A DNA stretch of 64,000 nt from an uncultured Blautia sp. (lineage in GTDB: Bacteria > Bacillota > Clostridia > Lachnospirales > Lachnospiraceae), in the NCBI GenBank assembly GCA_900542045.1, contig UQMI01000001.1, positions 83,998 to 147,997 of the forward strand, given 5' to 3'. Under the pieces are notes generated by a model that was given only the letters and a program-made list of their open reading frames with translations, was not told the DNA's origin and did no database searches. Made by a program: the position numbers and the translations under genes. Positions 8,280-17,592 of the stretch are shown one piece after another. Every line of letters begins with the position of its first letter. Within the stretch, counting starts at the first letter, position 1.

Positions 8280-9500
8280 TCAGTTGTTCTTTTTTATATA
8301 CTGACGATTGATGAGCACTGCGCAGAGGATCGCTGCCGCACCACACAACGCCATAAAAATAAATAACTTATTAAATCCTCCAATGGGATCCTGATCCAGC
8401 CAGCCTCCCACCATGGCTGTGATAAATGCATCCGGGACATAGGCCAGAAAAGAAATAATCCCGCTGGCGGCACCGGTAAGATCTCTTGGAATCATTGCCT
8501 CATCCATAATGGAATAATAAACCGACTTGATCATATAATTGATTCCGGAAATAATAACCGATACCACAATAGCTGCCCACATATATCCGGACAGCGCAGG
8601 CATAATAGCACTGGCAATGGTTGCTCCGGCCAGAGCCAGCATCAGGAAACGAGACCGGTATTTGAACTTATCAATGACAATACCGCCTACGATACCCAGC
8701 CCAATGGCCAGAATATAAGTACGCAGGATTTGCAGACCACTGGATACCGCCTGGCTGGTATGCAGTACCTGTGTCGTATAGGTACCAAAATAATAAGCGC
8801 CGCCGCAATTCAGCGCATAGCAGAAGAAAATGAACAATCCCACAAGCCATACACCGGGCAGCTTCATTGCAGCCAGAATATTTCCCCTGCTCTCTCTTTC
8901 CTTCTTCTCTGCTTTGGCAGTATTCGGAAAGCAAACCAGCGCCAGGACTGCAAATACAAAATAAATGACTGCCGCAATGATCAATATCGCCCGATAACCG
9001 CCGGTTTCATTGGAAAACAGACTGAAGATCCAGATAAAAATGAAACCAACCACTGCGGAAACCACACTTCGCATCGATTCGCTGATTCCAAACAAGCGTC
9101 CCTGTTCTGCATCTGTTCCAAAACTGCGCATCATAGTAATATATGGTGACCACAAAGTTGCTGTGGTAAAAACAGCATACAGACAGTAAATGATGATCAG
9201 GCATGTATAAGATGGAAATGTAGCCTGCCACAGAGAGACTGCGCCAGTCCCCGCCAGAGAAACCGCAATCAATAGTTTCGGACTGAATTTTTGTGCCAGG
9301 ATGCCGCCAATTCCGTAACAGAAAATAGCCAGCGTTCCATAAACGGAGCCCAGAATTCCCATCTGAGCATTTGTCAGCTGCAGAGCAGCCACTGTCTGAT
9401 CATAAAACGAAATACGAATATAAGGAATAAAATAAATCATTCCCACCATGAAACTAAGGAGCGTTACCAGAAAATTTCTTCTACCCTTTGTGAATTCCAT
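8280..9500 (-). CDS. MFS transporter
   Basis: A 406-residue major facilitator protein with 12 predicted helices, split by a charged loop (KAEKKERESRG) near residue 200. No substrate-specific motif is recognised; it resembles anion or organic-acid MFS carriers. The start ATG (9498-9500) follows AAAAGGGGGAAATACA. It lies 32 bp after the MttB-family gene and is probably in the same operon, giving the methylamine module two carriers: one likely for the methylated substrate and one perhaps for export of the demethylated product or for an alternative substrate (inference). Confidence 0.85.
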   Translation of the reverse strand: MEFTKGRRNFLVTLLSFMVGMIYFIPYIRISFYDQTVAALQLTNAQMGILGSVYGTLAIFCYGIGGILAQKFSPKLLIAVSLAGTGAVSLWQATFPSYTCLIIIYCLYAVFTTATLWSPYITMMRSFGTDAEQGRLFGISESMRSVVSAVVGFIFIWIFSLFSNETGGYRAILIIAAVIYFVFAVLALVCFPNTAKAEKKERESRGNILAAMKLPGVWLVGLFIFFCYALNCGGAYYFGTYTTQVLHTSQAVSSGLQILRTYILAIGLGIVGGIVIDKFKYRSRFLMLALAGATIASAIMPALSGYMWAAIVVSVIISGINYMIKSVYYSIMDEAMIPRDLTGAASGIISFLAYVPDAFITAMVGGWLDQDPIGGFNKLFIFMALCGAAAILCAVLINRQYIKKNN

Positions 9501-9532
9501 TGTATTTCCCCCTTTTCAACACATCAAACACA

Positions 9533-10951
9533 TTATCCCATCACTGCTTTTTCGATGTCTTCCAACTGAATTCCTTCGTTCAAAAGAAGTTGCTGCAGCG
9601 ATTCCAGAACCGTTTCCGAAACCGCCGGCTTATGATAGGCATTCAATAATTGCTGCAGACGTTTTTCAATATTTTTCTGGAATTGTCCATTTGCATCTTC
9701 GTGAGGTCCACGAACGCTGAGAGCCGGAATACAGAACTCTTTTCTGCAGAATTCCAGTGTGTGATCCTCCATCAAATACTGCCCATCCTGACCAAGCTCA
9801 CAAATCAAATCCATGGGGATGGTTTCCTCATTTACTTCAATGTCACGCAGGTATCGTTTTACAAAAGCCTGAATCTCGAAATCCACCACCAGCTTCTCAT
9901 AAGAAACCGCCAGATAACTGTCCAAAATGCCAGCACTCTGGGTCATAATGTTGATACCGCTCTCCTGGCATGCCATGCAGGTCAGCATGGACTCATAGCC
10001 AGCCTGCGCATTCAGTGTCTTGGCATCACTGAGAGCTCCGCCTGCCCGGCTGGGTATTCCATAGAATTTGGCCATTTCTGCACAATATTTGTAGCATAGA
10101 GCCCCTTCCGGAGAACCAATAGCAATGGAACAGGTTCCCATATCTGCTGCTGTAGACTGGGATCCGTAAATTACCGGCGCACCGGGAGCAACCATCTGTG
10201 CCAGCGCAATGGATGCAATCACTTCTGCGTTAACCATTGCCATAGTTCCTGCCAAAGTCACTGGCGAAGTAGTTCCTGCCATGGCTGCAGAAGCTATGAT
10301 CACCGGCTGTCCATATCTGGCCATTGCCATGATCGTCTCTGTCATGGTCTTGTCCAGCTGCAATGGCGTATTTGTATTGGCAATCGTACAAAGTCTTGGT
10401 TTTTCTCTCAGATCTTCCTCGGTGATCTGATAACGGACACAAGCCATCTTCACCAGCAGATCAATGGTATGATAAGGTCCTGCTGCTGTAAAAATGCATT
10501 TCCGGGTATGCGTCATACTGGCAAGAGCCAGCAAAACAGTGGCATATTCCGCAGGAATATCTGTCGGCTGGCAGGCCAGACCACCATTCAGATAATAATC
10601 CGGATTTCCTTCAAACAATTTGACCAGTCGGATAAAATCTGTAAACACCGCATCTCTGGTACTGCCATCTGTTTCCCGGATAAAAGTCGCACCTCCACAG
10701 GGCCCCACATACTGTTTATTGTCTCCGATCTCCATATCAAAGGCAGGATCCTCCGCATATAACTTTGCTACAGCAGGCGCTTTCTTCACCCAATACATAA
10801 TCTGTTTCTCTGTGAAATATGCCACATTTCCCTCCACCCGGATTCCATTTTCCTGTAGAATACGGAGGGCATCTTCGTGATGAAATTTCATTCCAGCTCT
10901 GGCAAGGATCTGCATACTGGCCTGATGGATTTTCTCTACGTTACTGTTCAT
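9533..10951 (-). CDS. MttB-superfamily methyltransferase (non-pyrrolysine)
   Basis: A 472-residue protein of the trimethylamine methyltransferase (MttB/COG5598) superfamily, with conserved stretches GPCGGATFIRE, SAAMAGTTSPVTLAGT and YGSQSTAADM. The frame is uninterrupted: there is no in-frame TAG, so it is of the MtgB/MtpB/MtcB type that moves a methyl group from a quaternary amine (glycine betaine, proline betaine, carnitine) to a corrinoid protein, not the pyrrolysine trimethylamine enzyme. The start ATG at 10949-10951 has AAAGGAGAAG upstream. No corrinoid protein, second methyltransferase or reactivase is present within the window, so these partners must be elsewhere. The upstream region holds two TetR-type operators. 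Confidence 0.9.
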   Translation of the reverse strand: MNSNVEKIHQASMQILARAGMKFHHEDALRILQENGIRVEGNVAYFTEKQIMYWVKKAPAVAKLYAEDPAFDMEIGDNKQYVGPCGGATFIRETDGSTRDAVFTDFIRLVKLFEGNPDYYLNGGLACQPTDIPAEYATVLLALASMTHTRKCIFTAAGPYHTIDLLVKMACVRYQITEEDLREKPRLCTIANTNTPLQLDKTMTETIMAMARYGQPVIIASAAMAGTTSPVTLAGTMAMVNAEVIASIALAQMVAPGAPVIYGSQSTAADMGTCSIAIGSPEGALCYKYCAEMAKFYGIPSRAGGALSDAKTLNAQAGYESMLTCMACQESGINIMTQSAGILDSYLAVSYEKLVVDFEIQAFVKRYLRDIEVNEETIPMDLICELGQDGQYLMEDHTLEFCRKEFCIPALSVRGPHEDANGQFQKNIEKRLQQLLNAYHKPAVSETVLESLQQLLLNEGIQLEDIEKAVMG

Positions 10952-10979
10952 AAGTTTTACTTCTCCTTTCCCAATGATA

Positions 10980-10995
10980 AGTGAACTAGTTCACT
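10980..10995. promoter_or_regulatory. Palindromic operator upstream of the MttB-family gene
   Basis: AGTGAACTAGTTCACT is a perfect 16-bp palindrome 29 bp before the methyltransferase start. It is related to the sites at 11030-11045 and 11861-11876, so it is likely bound by the adjacent TetR regulator. Confidence 0.75.
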
Positions 10996-11029
10996 GCAAC
11001 AGCAAAAATAAAACCTCCTTTCTGGATCT

Positions 11030-11045
11030 GGTTAACAAGTTCACC
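11030..11045. promoter_or_regulatory. Second operator upstream of the MttB-family gene
   Basis: GGTTAACAAGTTCACC is an imperfect palindrome of the GGTNAAC..GTTNACC type, 35 bp further upstream than the first site. Confidence 0.65.
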
Positions 11046-11058
11046 TTTTGTTCACAAT

Positions 11059-11101
11059 GATAGGAAAGTCAGAATCGCTTATTCTGCTTTCCTTTCCTAT
11101 C
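11059..11101. terminator. Stem-loop between tetR and the MttB operon
   Basis: GATAGGAAAG pairs with CTTTCCTATC, with an inner CAGAAT/ATTCTG stem, directly after the tetR stop. A T-run (ATTTTTTC) follows only on the plus strand, so its role as terminator of tetR is uncertain. Confidence 0.4.
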
Positions 11102-11158
11102 AAATTTTTTCTATTTGAAACTTTGCTGCAATTACCATTCCTTTTCCGAACTCTGCTC

Positions 11159-11815
11159 TTACTTGATCAAATACATCCGGATATTTTTCTCGATCAGATC
11201 ATTGCACAGACTGACCGCTTCTTCATAGACTGTCGGATTTCTGTAATCATACATATGCTGATGTAGTAATCCCCGTGCAATCAGACAATTGATCTTGCTG
11301 ATATATCTGGCATCATCGTAAAGGAGCCATCCCTCTGCAGCAGCCCTTCGAAACCAGACATAATCCCGTTCTTCTATGCTCCCACTGAAAATCGAAGTGT
11401 AAAACAGTGCAATATCCTTGCCCCGCACTTCAAAAGGATACATTTCAAAGTAATCCTGCAGGATCGATTCCAGGAAATCTTCTTTATCACTCCAGAATAA
11501 AGTGATAAAAAGATAGGGATAATGAAACGCATATTTATTAAAAAGCTTCCAGGCATTCATTTCTGCATCAATAATATTTGCATCCTTCATCAGATTCTCC
11601 CGCAGTTCTTCAATATAAGGCTGCAAAAACTTAAGCGATGCTACCCCCAGCAGGTAATCCAGGCTCTCAAAATGTTTATACAGAGCCGGCGGTGAACAAC
11701 CGGCTCTCTTTGCCAGATCACGCACCCGGATATTCTCAGCTCCAATCTCCATAATCATTACATACGCTGTCTCCACCAGTTTTTCCTTTAAACTGGATTT
11801 CACCTCTCTTTTCAC
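11159..11815 (-). CDS. TetR/AcrR-family regulator of the methylamine module
   Basis: A 218-residue TetR-type repressor. The N-terminal helix-turn-helix (about residues 10-55) includes RDLAKRAGCSPPALYKHF; the rest is a helical ligand domain without a recognised signature. The start is GTG at 11813-11815, with AGGGG 10 bases upstream. It sits directly upstream of, and in the same direction as, the MttB-MFS-BCCT genes. Its own promoter region carries the palindrome at 11861-11876 and the methyltransferase leader carries two more copies, which strongly suggests that it represses itself and the operon and responds to the methylated amine or a product. Confidence 0.88.
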   Translation of the reverse strand: MKREVKSSLKEKLVETAYVMIMEIGAENIRVRDLAKRAGCSPPALYKHFESLDYLLGVASLKFLQPYIEELRENLMKDANIIDAEMNAWKLFNKYAFHYPYLFITLFWSDKEDFLESILQDYFEMYPFEVRGKDIALFYTSIFSGSIEERDYVWFRRAAAEGWLLYDDARYISKINCLIARGLLHQHMYDYRNPTVYEEAVSLCNDLIEKNIRMYLIK

Positions 11816-11860
11816 AATTCATCAACCCCTACTTTTGTGATTCCGTTCTGTCTGATTATT

Positions 11861-11876
11861 GGTTAACTAGTTAACT
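11861..11876. promoter_or_regulatory. Operator upstream of tetR
   Basis: GGTTAACTAGTTAACT is a near-perfect palindrome 45 bp upstream of the tetR start and matches the sites in front of the MttB-family gene, pointing to autoregulation. Confidence 0.7.
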
Positions 11877-11952
11877 TACGAATATTATATAATTATAATT
11901 CTGAATTGTCAATAATCTTTTTGAAACAGCAACAACAGACTGTGACCGAAAG

Positions 11953-11991
11953 AAAAAACTCCATGCAAATGTCCTCAACACTTGCATGGAG
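11953..11991 (-). terminator. Intrinsic terminator of the CNNM/yebC unit
   Basis: CTCCATGCAA pairs with TTGCATGGAG around a 13-base loop and is followed by TTTTTTC on the minus strand. Confidence 0.85.
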
Positions 11992-12075
11992 TTCCTGTTT
12001 CCTTTTATTGCATACAGATCCGTCTTACTTCAGATCTTCTCTGTCTCTACTGCCACCAGGCAGAAGAAATATCCT

Positions 12076-12804
12076 TTATTCATCCCAGTTATGCCATACA
12101 TACTGCACGTCATCGTCTTCTTCCAGAAGATCCAGAGTTTTCTGCAGATCCTTGATATCTTTTTCGTCTGTTAATTCCGTATAGGTCTGAGGAATCATGG
12201 CAATCTCCGCATCCATCATGGGCACGCCTGCCTTTTCCAGGGCTTCCCGTACCACGCTGAAGTCATCCGGATCTGTGAGCACTTCATAGCTTTCTTCCTC
12301 TTCTACGAAATCCTCCGCCCCTGCGTCAAGGGCCATCATCATCAGATCATCGGAATCCATCTCACACTCTTCTTTATCTATGATGATCTGGCCTTTGCGG
12401 TCAAACATAAACGACACACATCCCTGGGCACCAATGCTTCCGTTTCCTTTGGTAAATGCGCTGCGCACGTTTCCCGCAGTACGGTTTTTATTGTCAGTCA
12501 GCGCTTCTACAATGATGGCAATTCCCTTGGGGCCATAGCCTTCGTAGGTAACTGAAACATAATTGTCTGCTGTGGCATCTCCCGCTGCCTTCTTGATACC
12601 TCGCTCAATAGTATCATTTGGCATATTATTGGCTTTTGCCTTGGCGATCACATCTCTCAGCTTACTGTTATTGGCAGGGTCCGGTCCGCCTTCTTTGACA
12701 GCGATCACGATCTCTCGTCCGATCACTGTGAAAATCTTCCCTTTCTTCGCATCATTTTTTTCTTTTTTGTGCTTTATGTTCGCGAATTTAGAATGTCCTG
12801 ACAT
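12076..12804 (-). CDS. yebC: YebC/PmpR (TACO1) family protein
   Basis: A 242-residue protein of the YebC family, recognised from the N-terminal [15 protein letters not shown] and from [17 protein letters not shown]. Family members act as DNA-binding regulators or, as shown for some, assist ribosomes on polyproline stretches; the role here is not decided by sequence. The length is standard. The start overlaps the end of the upstream CNNM/CBS gene by 31 bp, so the two are translationally linked. It ends before a strong terminator. Confidence 0.93.
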   Translation of the reverse strand: MSGHSKFANIKHKKEKNDAKKGKIFTVIGREIVIAVKEGGPDPANNSKLRDVIAKAKANNMPNDTIERGIKKAAGDATADNYVSVTYEGYGPKGIAIIVEALTDNKNRTAGNVRSAFTKGNGSIGAQGCVSFMFDRKGQIIIDKEECEMDSDDLMMMALDAGAEDFVEEEESYEVLTDPDDFSVVREALEKAGVPMMDAEIAMIPQTYTELTDEKDIKDLQKTLDLLEEDDDVQYVWHNWDE

Positions 12805-14123
12805 ACTATGTCTTCTCCTTTCGTTTCTTTCATATATATTTTTTCTGCCCGTACTTTTTCAATCACATTGTTGGCAACAGACAGAATCTGAAAGCGGTAT
12901 CCATCTGTGATTACTTCCCGGTCTTCCTGCGTGGGCACATGCCCCAGTATATTGGTCAGATACCCGTTCAGGGTATCAAACCGCTCACCGGAAAACTCTA
13001 TTTTCAATTCTTCCTCCACATCTTCCAGCTGAGTCAGGCCGTCCATCAGAACACTGCTGTCATGGAGCGGCTGGATTAAAAGTTCTTCTTCATCGTATTC
13101 ATCTTCGATCTCGCCCACAATTTCTTCCAGAATATCCTCCAGTGCCACCAGACCATCCGTCTGCCCATATTCGTCCACCACAATTACCATATGGATCTTC
13201 TTATGCTGCATCGTCTGAAAGATAGCGCTGATGCTTCGGGTTCCCGGAATAAACACAGCCTTTCTAAGCAGCTCCGGAATCTGCAGAATCGTTTTGCTGC
13301 CTGCATCCTTCTGTTCTGTGATGATTTTTACCACATCTTTAAAATGCAGGATGCCGATTACATCATCCAGATCGTTCTGATATACAGGATAGCGGGAAAA
13401 TCCCTCCTCCAGCATCACCATAATCACACGATCCAATGTCATATCCGACTTCAAAGCCACAACATTTTTCCGGTGTGTCATAACGGCATCCGCTGTTTTG
13501 TCGCTGAAACCGATAATATTCTGGATCATCTCTGCCTCATTTTCCCGGATTACCCCCTGCTCATGGGCTTCGTCAACAATGGAAATGATCTCCTCTTCTG
13601 TTACATCCGTATTTTTCCGGTCCGGATCAACACCGAACAGCCGCAGCATCAGATTGGAAATACGAACGATAATCCAGGCCAATGGCTTGAAAACCCCGAG
13701 AAAAAAGCAAACAAAGTTTACAAGCAAATAGGAAGCTTTTTCCGGATAGCTGGCACAGATCCTTTTTGCCGGAAAAACCCCAAGTGACAATAAAAGGATC
13801 ACAGCAATCAGAATCACCAGGATCAATGCCAGCTCACTGGCTATGTAATTGCTGAAATACCTGCCCAGACCACTGATTCCGAAAGTTCCGAAGCATATTC
13901 CAAGCAATGTGGTGATAATGGTGATCACCTGAATCAGGCTCGATGGCTGCTTTATCAGCTTGCAAAGCTTTTTCGCCTTCCTGTCTCCTTCTTCCATCTT
14001 CTGTTCCACATCTGACTCGTTCAGATTCTGGATCGCCGCGCCAAATCCGTAAAAAATACCATTGAAAATAATAAACAGTACAAAAACGATACAGCCGACT
14101 AAAGGACTACTCCCGTCTTCCAT
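12774..14123 (-). CDS. CNNM/CBS-domain membrane protein (HlyC/CorC family)
   Basis: A 449-residue protein with an N-terminal CNNM (DUF21) domain of about four membrane helices (residues 1-160), two CBS domains (about 200-320, with [18 protein letters not shown] and [13 protein letters not shown]) and a C-terminal CorC_HlyC domain (about 350-435). Family members take part in magnesium or cobalt efflux; despite the historical name haemolysin C there is no reason to infer toxin activity. The upstream neighbour mazF is separated by 131 bp. It overlaps yebC by 31 bp, which is long for a coupled pair. Confidence 0.9.
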   Translation of the reverse strand: MEDGSSPLVGCIVFVLFIIFNGIFYGFGAAIQNLNESDVEQKMEEGDRKAKKLCKLIKQPSSLIQVITIITTLLGICFGTFGISGLGRYFSNYIASELALILVILIAVILLLSLGVFPAKRICASYPEKASYLLVNFVCFFLGVFKPLAWIIVRISNLMLRLFGVDPDRKNTDVTEEEIISIVDEAHEQGVIRENEAEMIQNIIGFSDKTADAVMTHRKNVVALKSDMTLDRVIMVMLEEGFSRYPVYQNDLDDVIGILHFKDVVKIITEQKDAGSKTILQIPELLRKAVFIPGTRSISAIFQTMQHKKIHMVIVVDEYGQTDGLVALEDILEEIVGEIEDEYDEEELLIQPLHDSSVLMDGLTQLEDVEEELKIEFSGERFDTLNGYLTNILGHVPTQEDREVITDGYRFQILSVANNVIEKVRAEKIYMKETKGEDIVCQDILNSRT

Positions 14124-14254
14124 AAATTCCTCCGATGTAATAGCTCACAGTAACATACAAAATATATCATTTCAGCAACCATTCGTCAAGAACTCCCTGA
14201 CTTTCCGGCTATCTGCTCCGACAGCCGGTTACCGGTCACCTGTTGGCAGCCGGT

Positions 14255-14611
14255 CTATGTAGTCAGCTCCAGACTGATCTCCAGCGCATGGTTCACCCGT
14301 TTTAACACCGACTGGTCCAAATGACAGACCTTGTCTTTCAGCCGGCGCTTATCGATGGTACGAAGCTGCTCCAGCAGGATCACAGAATCTTTAACAATCC
14401 CATATTCAGAAGCTTCAATTTCAATATGGGTGGGCAGTTTAGCCTTGTTCATTTTCGAGGTAATGGCAGCACAGATCACCGTGGGACTGTGCTTATTTCC
14501 CACATCATTCTGAATAATCAGCACTGGCCGGATCCCGCCCTGCTCACTGCCTACCACAGGCCTTAAATCTGCATAAAATATATCCCCTCTTTTTATAACC
14601 AAACAATTCAC
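14255..14611 (-). CDS. mazF: MazF/PemK-type endoribonuclease
   Basis: A 118-residue MazF (NdoA/EndoA type) mRNA interferase, with the core [27 protein letters not shown] and SHLDQSV-like ending ([11 protein letters not shown]). It cleaves single-stranded RNA at short specific sequences in the family. It lies 107 bp downstream of alr, the same place as in Bacillus, but the intervening antitoxin gene is not visible: the gap has no frame with a ribosome site. The antitoxin may be encoded elsewhere or lost. The ATG at 14609-14611 gives a four-residue extension before the conserved V-I-K-R-G-D, so a start inside that stretch is possible. Confidence 0.9.
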   Translation of the reverse strand: MNCLVIKRGDIFYADLRPVVGSEQGGIRPVLIIQNDVGNKHSPTVICAAITSKMNKAKLPTHIEIEASEYGIVKDSVILLEQLRTIDKRRLKDKVCHLDQSVLKRVNHALEISLELTT

Positions 14612-14718
14612 ACTCCGCTTCTATATCCTTTTCCTTTTACAGCTAGTATTTCCATTTTTTTCTGCGGTATACTGTTTGGCGATTATTTATTCACAGCAAT
14701 ATCCTGTAAAACAGAAAA

Positions 14719-15867
14719 TCAAAAAATCTCCCTGCCATGGCGGATATAAACACGCGGAACCCGTTTGCTTATCTCACAGACAAATTCATAGCTGAAACGT
14801 CCGCTTATTTCTCCCAACTCCTCCACAGACAGAAATGCACCTTCATTCTCCCCAAATAAAGTGACTTCATCTCCCATGGCTGCTTCCGGGATTTCTGTGA
14901 TATCCACCATAAACTGATCCATACATACACGTCCCAGAATCGGAGCCTTCTTTCCATGAATCAGCACAAAGCCCCGATTGGACAGCCCTCTGGAATATCC
15001 GTCTGCGTATCCCACAGGGATTGTAGCGATCACTGTTTTGCCTTTTGTCACATAGGTTCCTCCGTAACTGACTGCCACACCTGCTTCTACTGTTTTTATA
15101 TGCGCAATATGGCTTTTCAGTTCCATTACCGGCTGCAAACGCACGGTATCCCGTTCCACCTGTAACGATGGATAAATCCCGTAGATCGTAATACCCGCCC
15201 GCACCGCATCCAGATTAGCTTCCGGAATCCGCAGAATCCCGGCGCTGTTGGAACAATGCTTCACAGGAATAGAAATTCCCGTTTCCTCCAGCCAGGAAAC
15301 AAAATCCTGATAACGCTGCAGCTGCACATACGCAGGAGCTTTATCTGTCTCGTCTGCCCGGGCAAAATGAGTAAACAGTCCCTCTGTCACCAGCCAGTCA
15401 GACTCTGCGATCTTCCGGATTGTTTCCACGCTTTCTCTGGTATCCGGAAAACCGATCCTGGTCATCCCTGTGTCCAGCGCAAGATGGATATATGCCTTTT
15501 TCCCAAGCCCGGCAGCCACTTCATTGATCTCACAGGCCACATCCCACCGAAATACCGTCAGCCGTACTTCCTCCTGTATCAGTTTCCGGTAATATTCCGG
15601 AAATACATAGCCCAGGATCAAAATCGGTTTTGCAATACCGGCTTTTCTCAATTCCAGAGCTTCCTCCGCTGTAGCCACCGCAAACCCCCATATGTATTCT
15701 TTGCTTTCCATAAGTCTGGCAATGGGAATCGCCCCATGCCCATATCCATCTGCTTTAATGACAGCTATGATCCTGGTTCCTTCTTTCAGATTATTCTTCA
15801 TCGCCTCAAAATTATGCAGGACAGCATCCAGAGACACTGTCGCTTTTACCCGGCTGTATGCTTTCAT
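14719..15867 (-). CDS. alr: Alanine racemase
   Basis: A 382-residue PLP enzyme that interconverts L- and D-alanine for peptidoglycan. The PLP lysine motif VIKADGYGHGA is near residue 37, and the second catalytic residue lies in VSYGGTY near 265; GRVCMDQFMVD is also typical. The length is normal. It lies between the NAD(P)HX repair gene (60 bp upstream) and mazF on the same strand. Confidence 0.95.
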   Translation of the reverse strand: MKAYSRVKATVSLDAVLHNFEAMKNNLKEGTRIIAVIKADGYGHGAIPIARLMESKEYIWGFAVATAEEALELRKAGIAKPILILGYVFPEYYRKLIQEEVRLTVFRWDVACEINEVAAGLGKKAYIHLALDTGMTRIGFPDTRESVETIRKIAESDWLVTEGLFTHFARADETDKAPAYVQLQRYQDFVSWLEETGISIPVKHCSNSAGILRIPEANLDAVRAGITIYGIYPSLQVERDTVRLQPVMELKSHIAHIKTVEAGVAVSYGGTYVTKGKTVIATIPVGYADGYSRGLSNRGFVLIHGKKAPILGRVCMDQFMVDITEIPEAAMGDEVTLFGENEGAFLSVEELGEISGRFSYEFVCEISKRVPRVYIRHGREIF

Positions 15868-15927
15868 TTTACTTTTTCCTCCCGGCGCTTTTATCGCGCC
15901 AATCCCAGTAAATGTGAAAGTTCACTT

Positions 15928-17427
15928 TCACATTTTATCTTCATTCTCTTTTAATACCTGCGAAATTCCATGGACAATATCGCCCGCCAGCATTCCCCGG
16001 ACTCCCTTTTCCAGACTTGCGTATTCTCCGGCCAGGCCGTGAAGAAAAGCCCCCAGAGCCGCCGCCTTCACCGGTTCTAATCCAGCAGCCAGCATTCCCG
16101 TAATCGTGCCGCACAGCACATCTCCGGATCCGGCCGTTGCCATTCCGTCATTACCGCTGATATTCAAATAAACCGTGTCTGTCTCTCCTGCTATCCATGT
16201 GCGGGCATCCTTCAGTACACAGACTGTCTTCGTCCGCTCATGAAATTTTTTTGCCTGCTCTGGAGCAGTTCTTTTGATTTCTTCCGTGCTTATCCCGGTA
16301 AGACGGCTCATCTCACCCACGTGGGGCGTTACAACACAATGCGCTCCCAGATACTTCATCCAGGAAGGATACCGGCTGATCATATTTAATGCATCCGCAT
16401 CCAATACCATGGGTTTTGTGTTGTTTTCCAGCAGATACTTCAGCAACTCCTGGCTGTCTGCGCCGGTCCCCAGACCAGGCCCCACAGCCACCACATCACA
16501 CCAGTCTAGATCGTTCCGCAAAAGCTCCAGATCCACCTGAACTGTCTTCTGAGTTGAAACCAGGGCCTCCGGCAGCAGTGTCTGATAAATGATGCGGTTC
16601 TCTTCCACCGTATGCAGCTTTACCATCCCGGCTCCGGTGGCAAAACACGCGCTGGCGCAGAGATAGCCGGCTCCCGCCATATTCTTCTGAGAAGCCACCA
16701 CCAGTATCTTGCCGAAAGTACCTTTGTTGCCTCCCGGATCCCGGGCCGGAAGCCAGGACCACAGATCCTTTTTTTCCAAAACCGCAATCTCCAAAGGGGT
16801 GTCTGTCTCCCGGTAGATTCCAATATCCGCTGTTTTCACATGACCGGCAAACTGCTTTCCCGGATAAAGATACAGGCCTGGTTTGGCGTAGGCAAAAGTC
16901 ACGGTTTCCTCCGCCTGCACTGCCTTCTGAAGAACCTGCCCTGTATCTCCGTGGATACCGGAAGGGATGTCCACAGCAACACGGCGTGCCTTACACCGGT
17001 TCATTGCTTCAATGACCCGGGCAAATTCTCCTTCCACAGCTCTGGTCAGGCCTACCCCGAATATTGCATCTACAATAGTAGTATATTCTTTCCAATCCGG
17101 GTTATTCACAACAGGAACCTGATAACTTTCCGCTATAGCCATCTGCCGCCGGGTCTCTTCGGTCATTTTTTCTCTTTTTCCCAGGAAAAAAATATCGCAG
17201 GCATATCCCTTGCCATTCAGGATCCGGGCAATGGCAATGCCGTCTCCTCCGTTATTTCCGGCTCCGCATACACACAGGATCCGTTTCAGAGTTTCCTTCC
17301 TGGTTTCCAGTTGTTCCACAACGGCACAGGCCGCCCGCTCCATCAAGACCAGAGATGGAATCTTATGCTCCTGTATGGTGTGGGCATCTATTTCTTTCAT
17401 TTTTCTGCAGCTTACAAACTCTTTCAT
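15928..17427 (-). CDS. nnr: Bifunctional NAD(P)H-hydrate epimerase / ADP-dependent dehydratase
   Basis: A 499-residue repair enzyme that converts damaged NAD(P)HX back to NAD(P)H. The N-terminal YjeF epimerase domain (residues 1-210) has CGAGNNGGDG; the C-terminal ribokinase-like dehydratase domain (about 225-495) has KGTFGKILVVAS, VAVGPGLG and GSGDVLCGTI with its GxGD motif. The start ATG at 17425-17427 is preceded by AAAAGGCGG; an earlier start is possible but lacks a site. Both domains are complete. It follows the rex terminator and precedes alr. Confidence 0.94.
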   Translation of the reverse strand: MKEFVSCRKMKEIDAHTIQEHKIPSLVLMERAACAVVEQLETRKETLKRILCVCGAGNNGGDGIAIARILNGKGYACDIFFLGKREKMTEETRRQMAIAESYQVPVVNNPDWKEYTTIVDAIFGVGLTRAVEGEFARVIEAMNRCKARRVAVDIPSGIHGDTGQVLQKAVQAEETVTFAYAKPGLYLYPGKQFAGHVKTADIGIYRETDTPLEIAVLEKKDLWSWLPARDPGGNKGTFGKILVVASQKNMAGAGYLCASACFATGAGMVKLHTVEENRIIYQTLLPEALVSTQKTVQVDLELLRNDLDWCDVVAVGPGLGTGADSQELLKYLLENNTKPMVLDADALNMISRYPSWMKYLGAHCVVTPHVGEMSRLTGISTEEIKRTAPEQAKKFHERTKTVCVLKDARTWIAGETDTVYLNISGNDGMATAGSGDVLCGTITGMLAAGLEPVKAAALGAFLHGLAGEYASLEKGVRGMLAGDIVHGISQVLKENEDKM

Positions 17428-17510
17428 TTTACACCGCCTTTTCCGAAAATTAAATAGAGTCAGATCTCTTTTCCCTGTCTGCCGCATATTTTACGGCCGT
17501 CTTATTGCGC

Positions 17511-17540
17511 AAAAAGAAGCTGCCGCGAAATTGCGGCAGC
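17511..17540 (-). terminator. Intrinsic terminator after rex
   Basis: GCTGCCGCAATTTCGCGGCAGC is a near-perfect hairpin followed by TTCTTTTT on the minus strand, 53 bp after the rex stop. Confidence 0.85.
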
Positions 17541-17592
17541 CGTATATTTGCTGTTCCATTTGGCAAAATCTGATCTTCTTGCCGAAATTTGC

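Noticed and set aside
9533..10951. Possible pyrrolysine in the MttB-family gene
   Set aside because: The frame has no internal TAG; it is a non-pyrrolysine relative.
10980..11045. Rex-binding sites upstream of the methyltransferase gene
   Set aside because: The palindromes lack the TTGT..ACAA ends of Rex boxes and match the site in front of the adjacent tetR.
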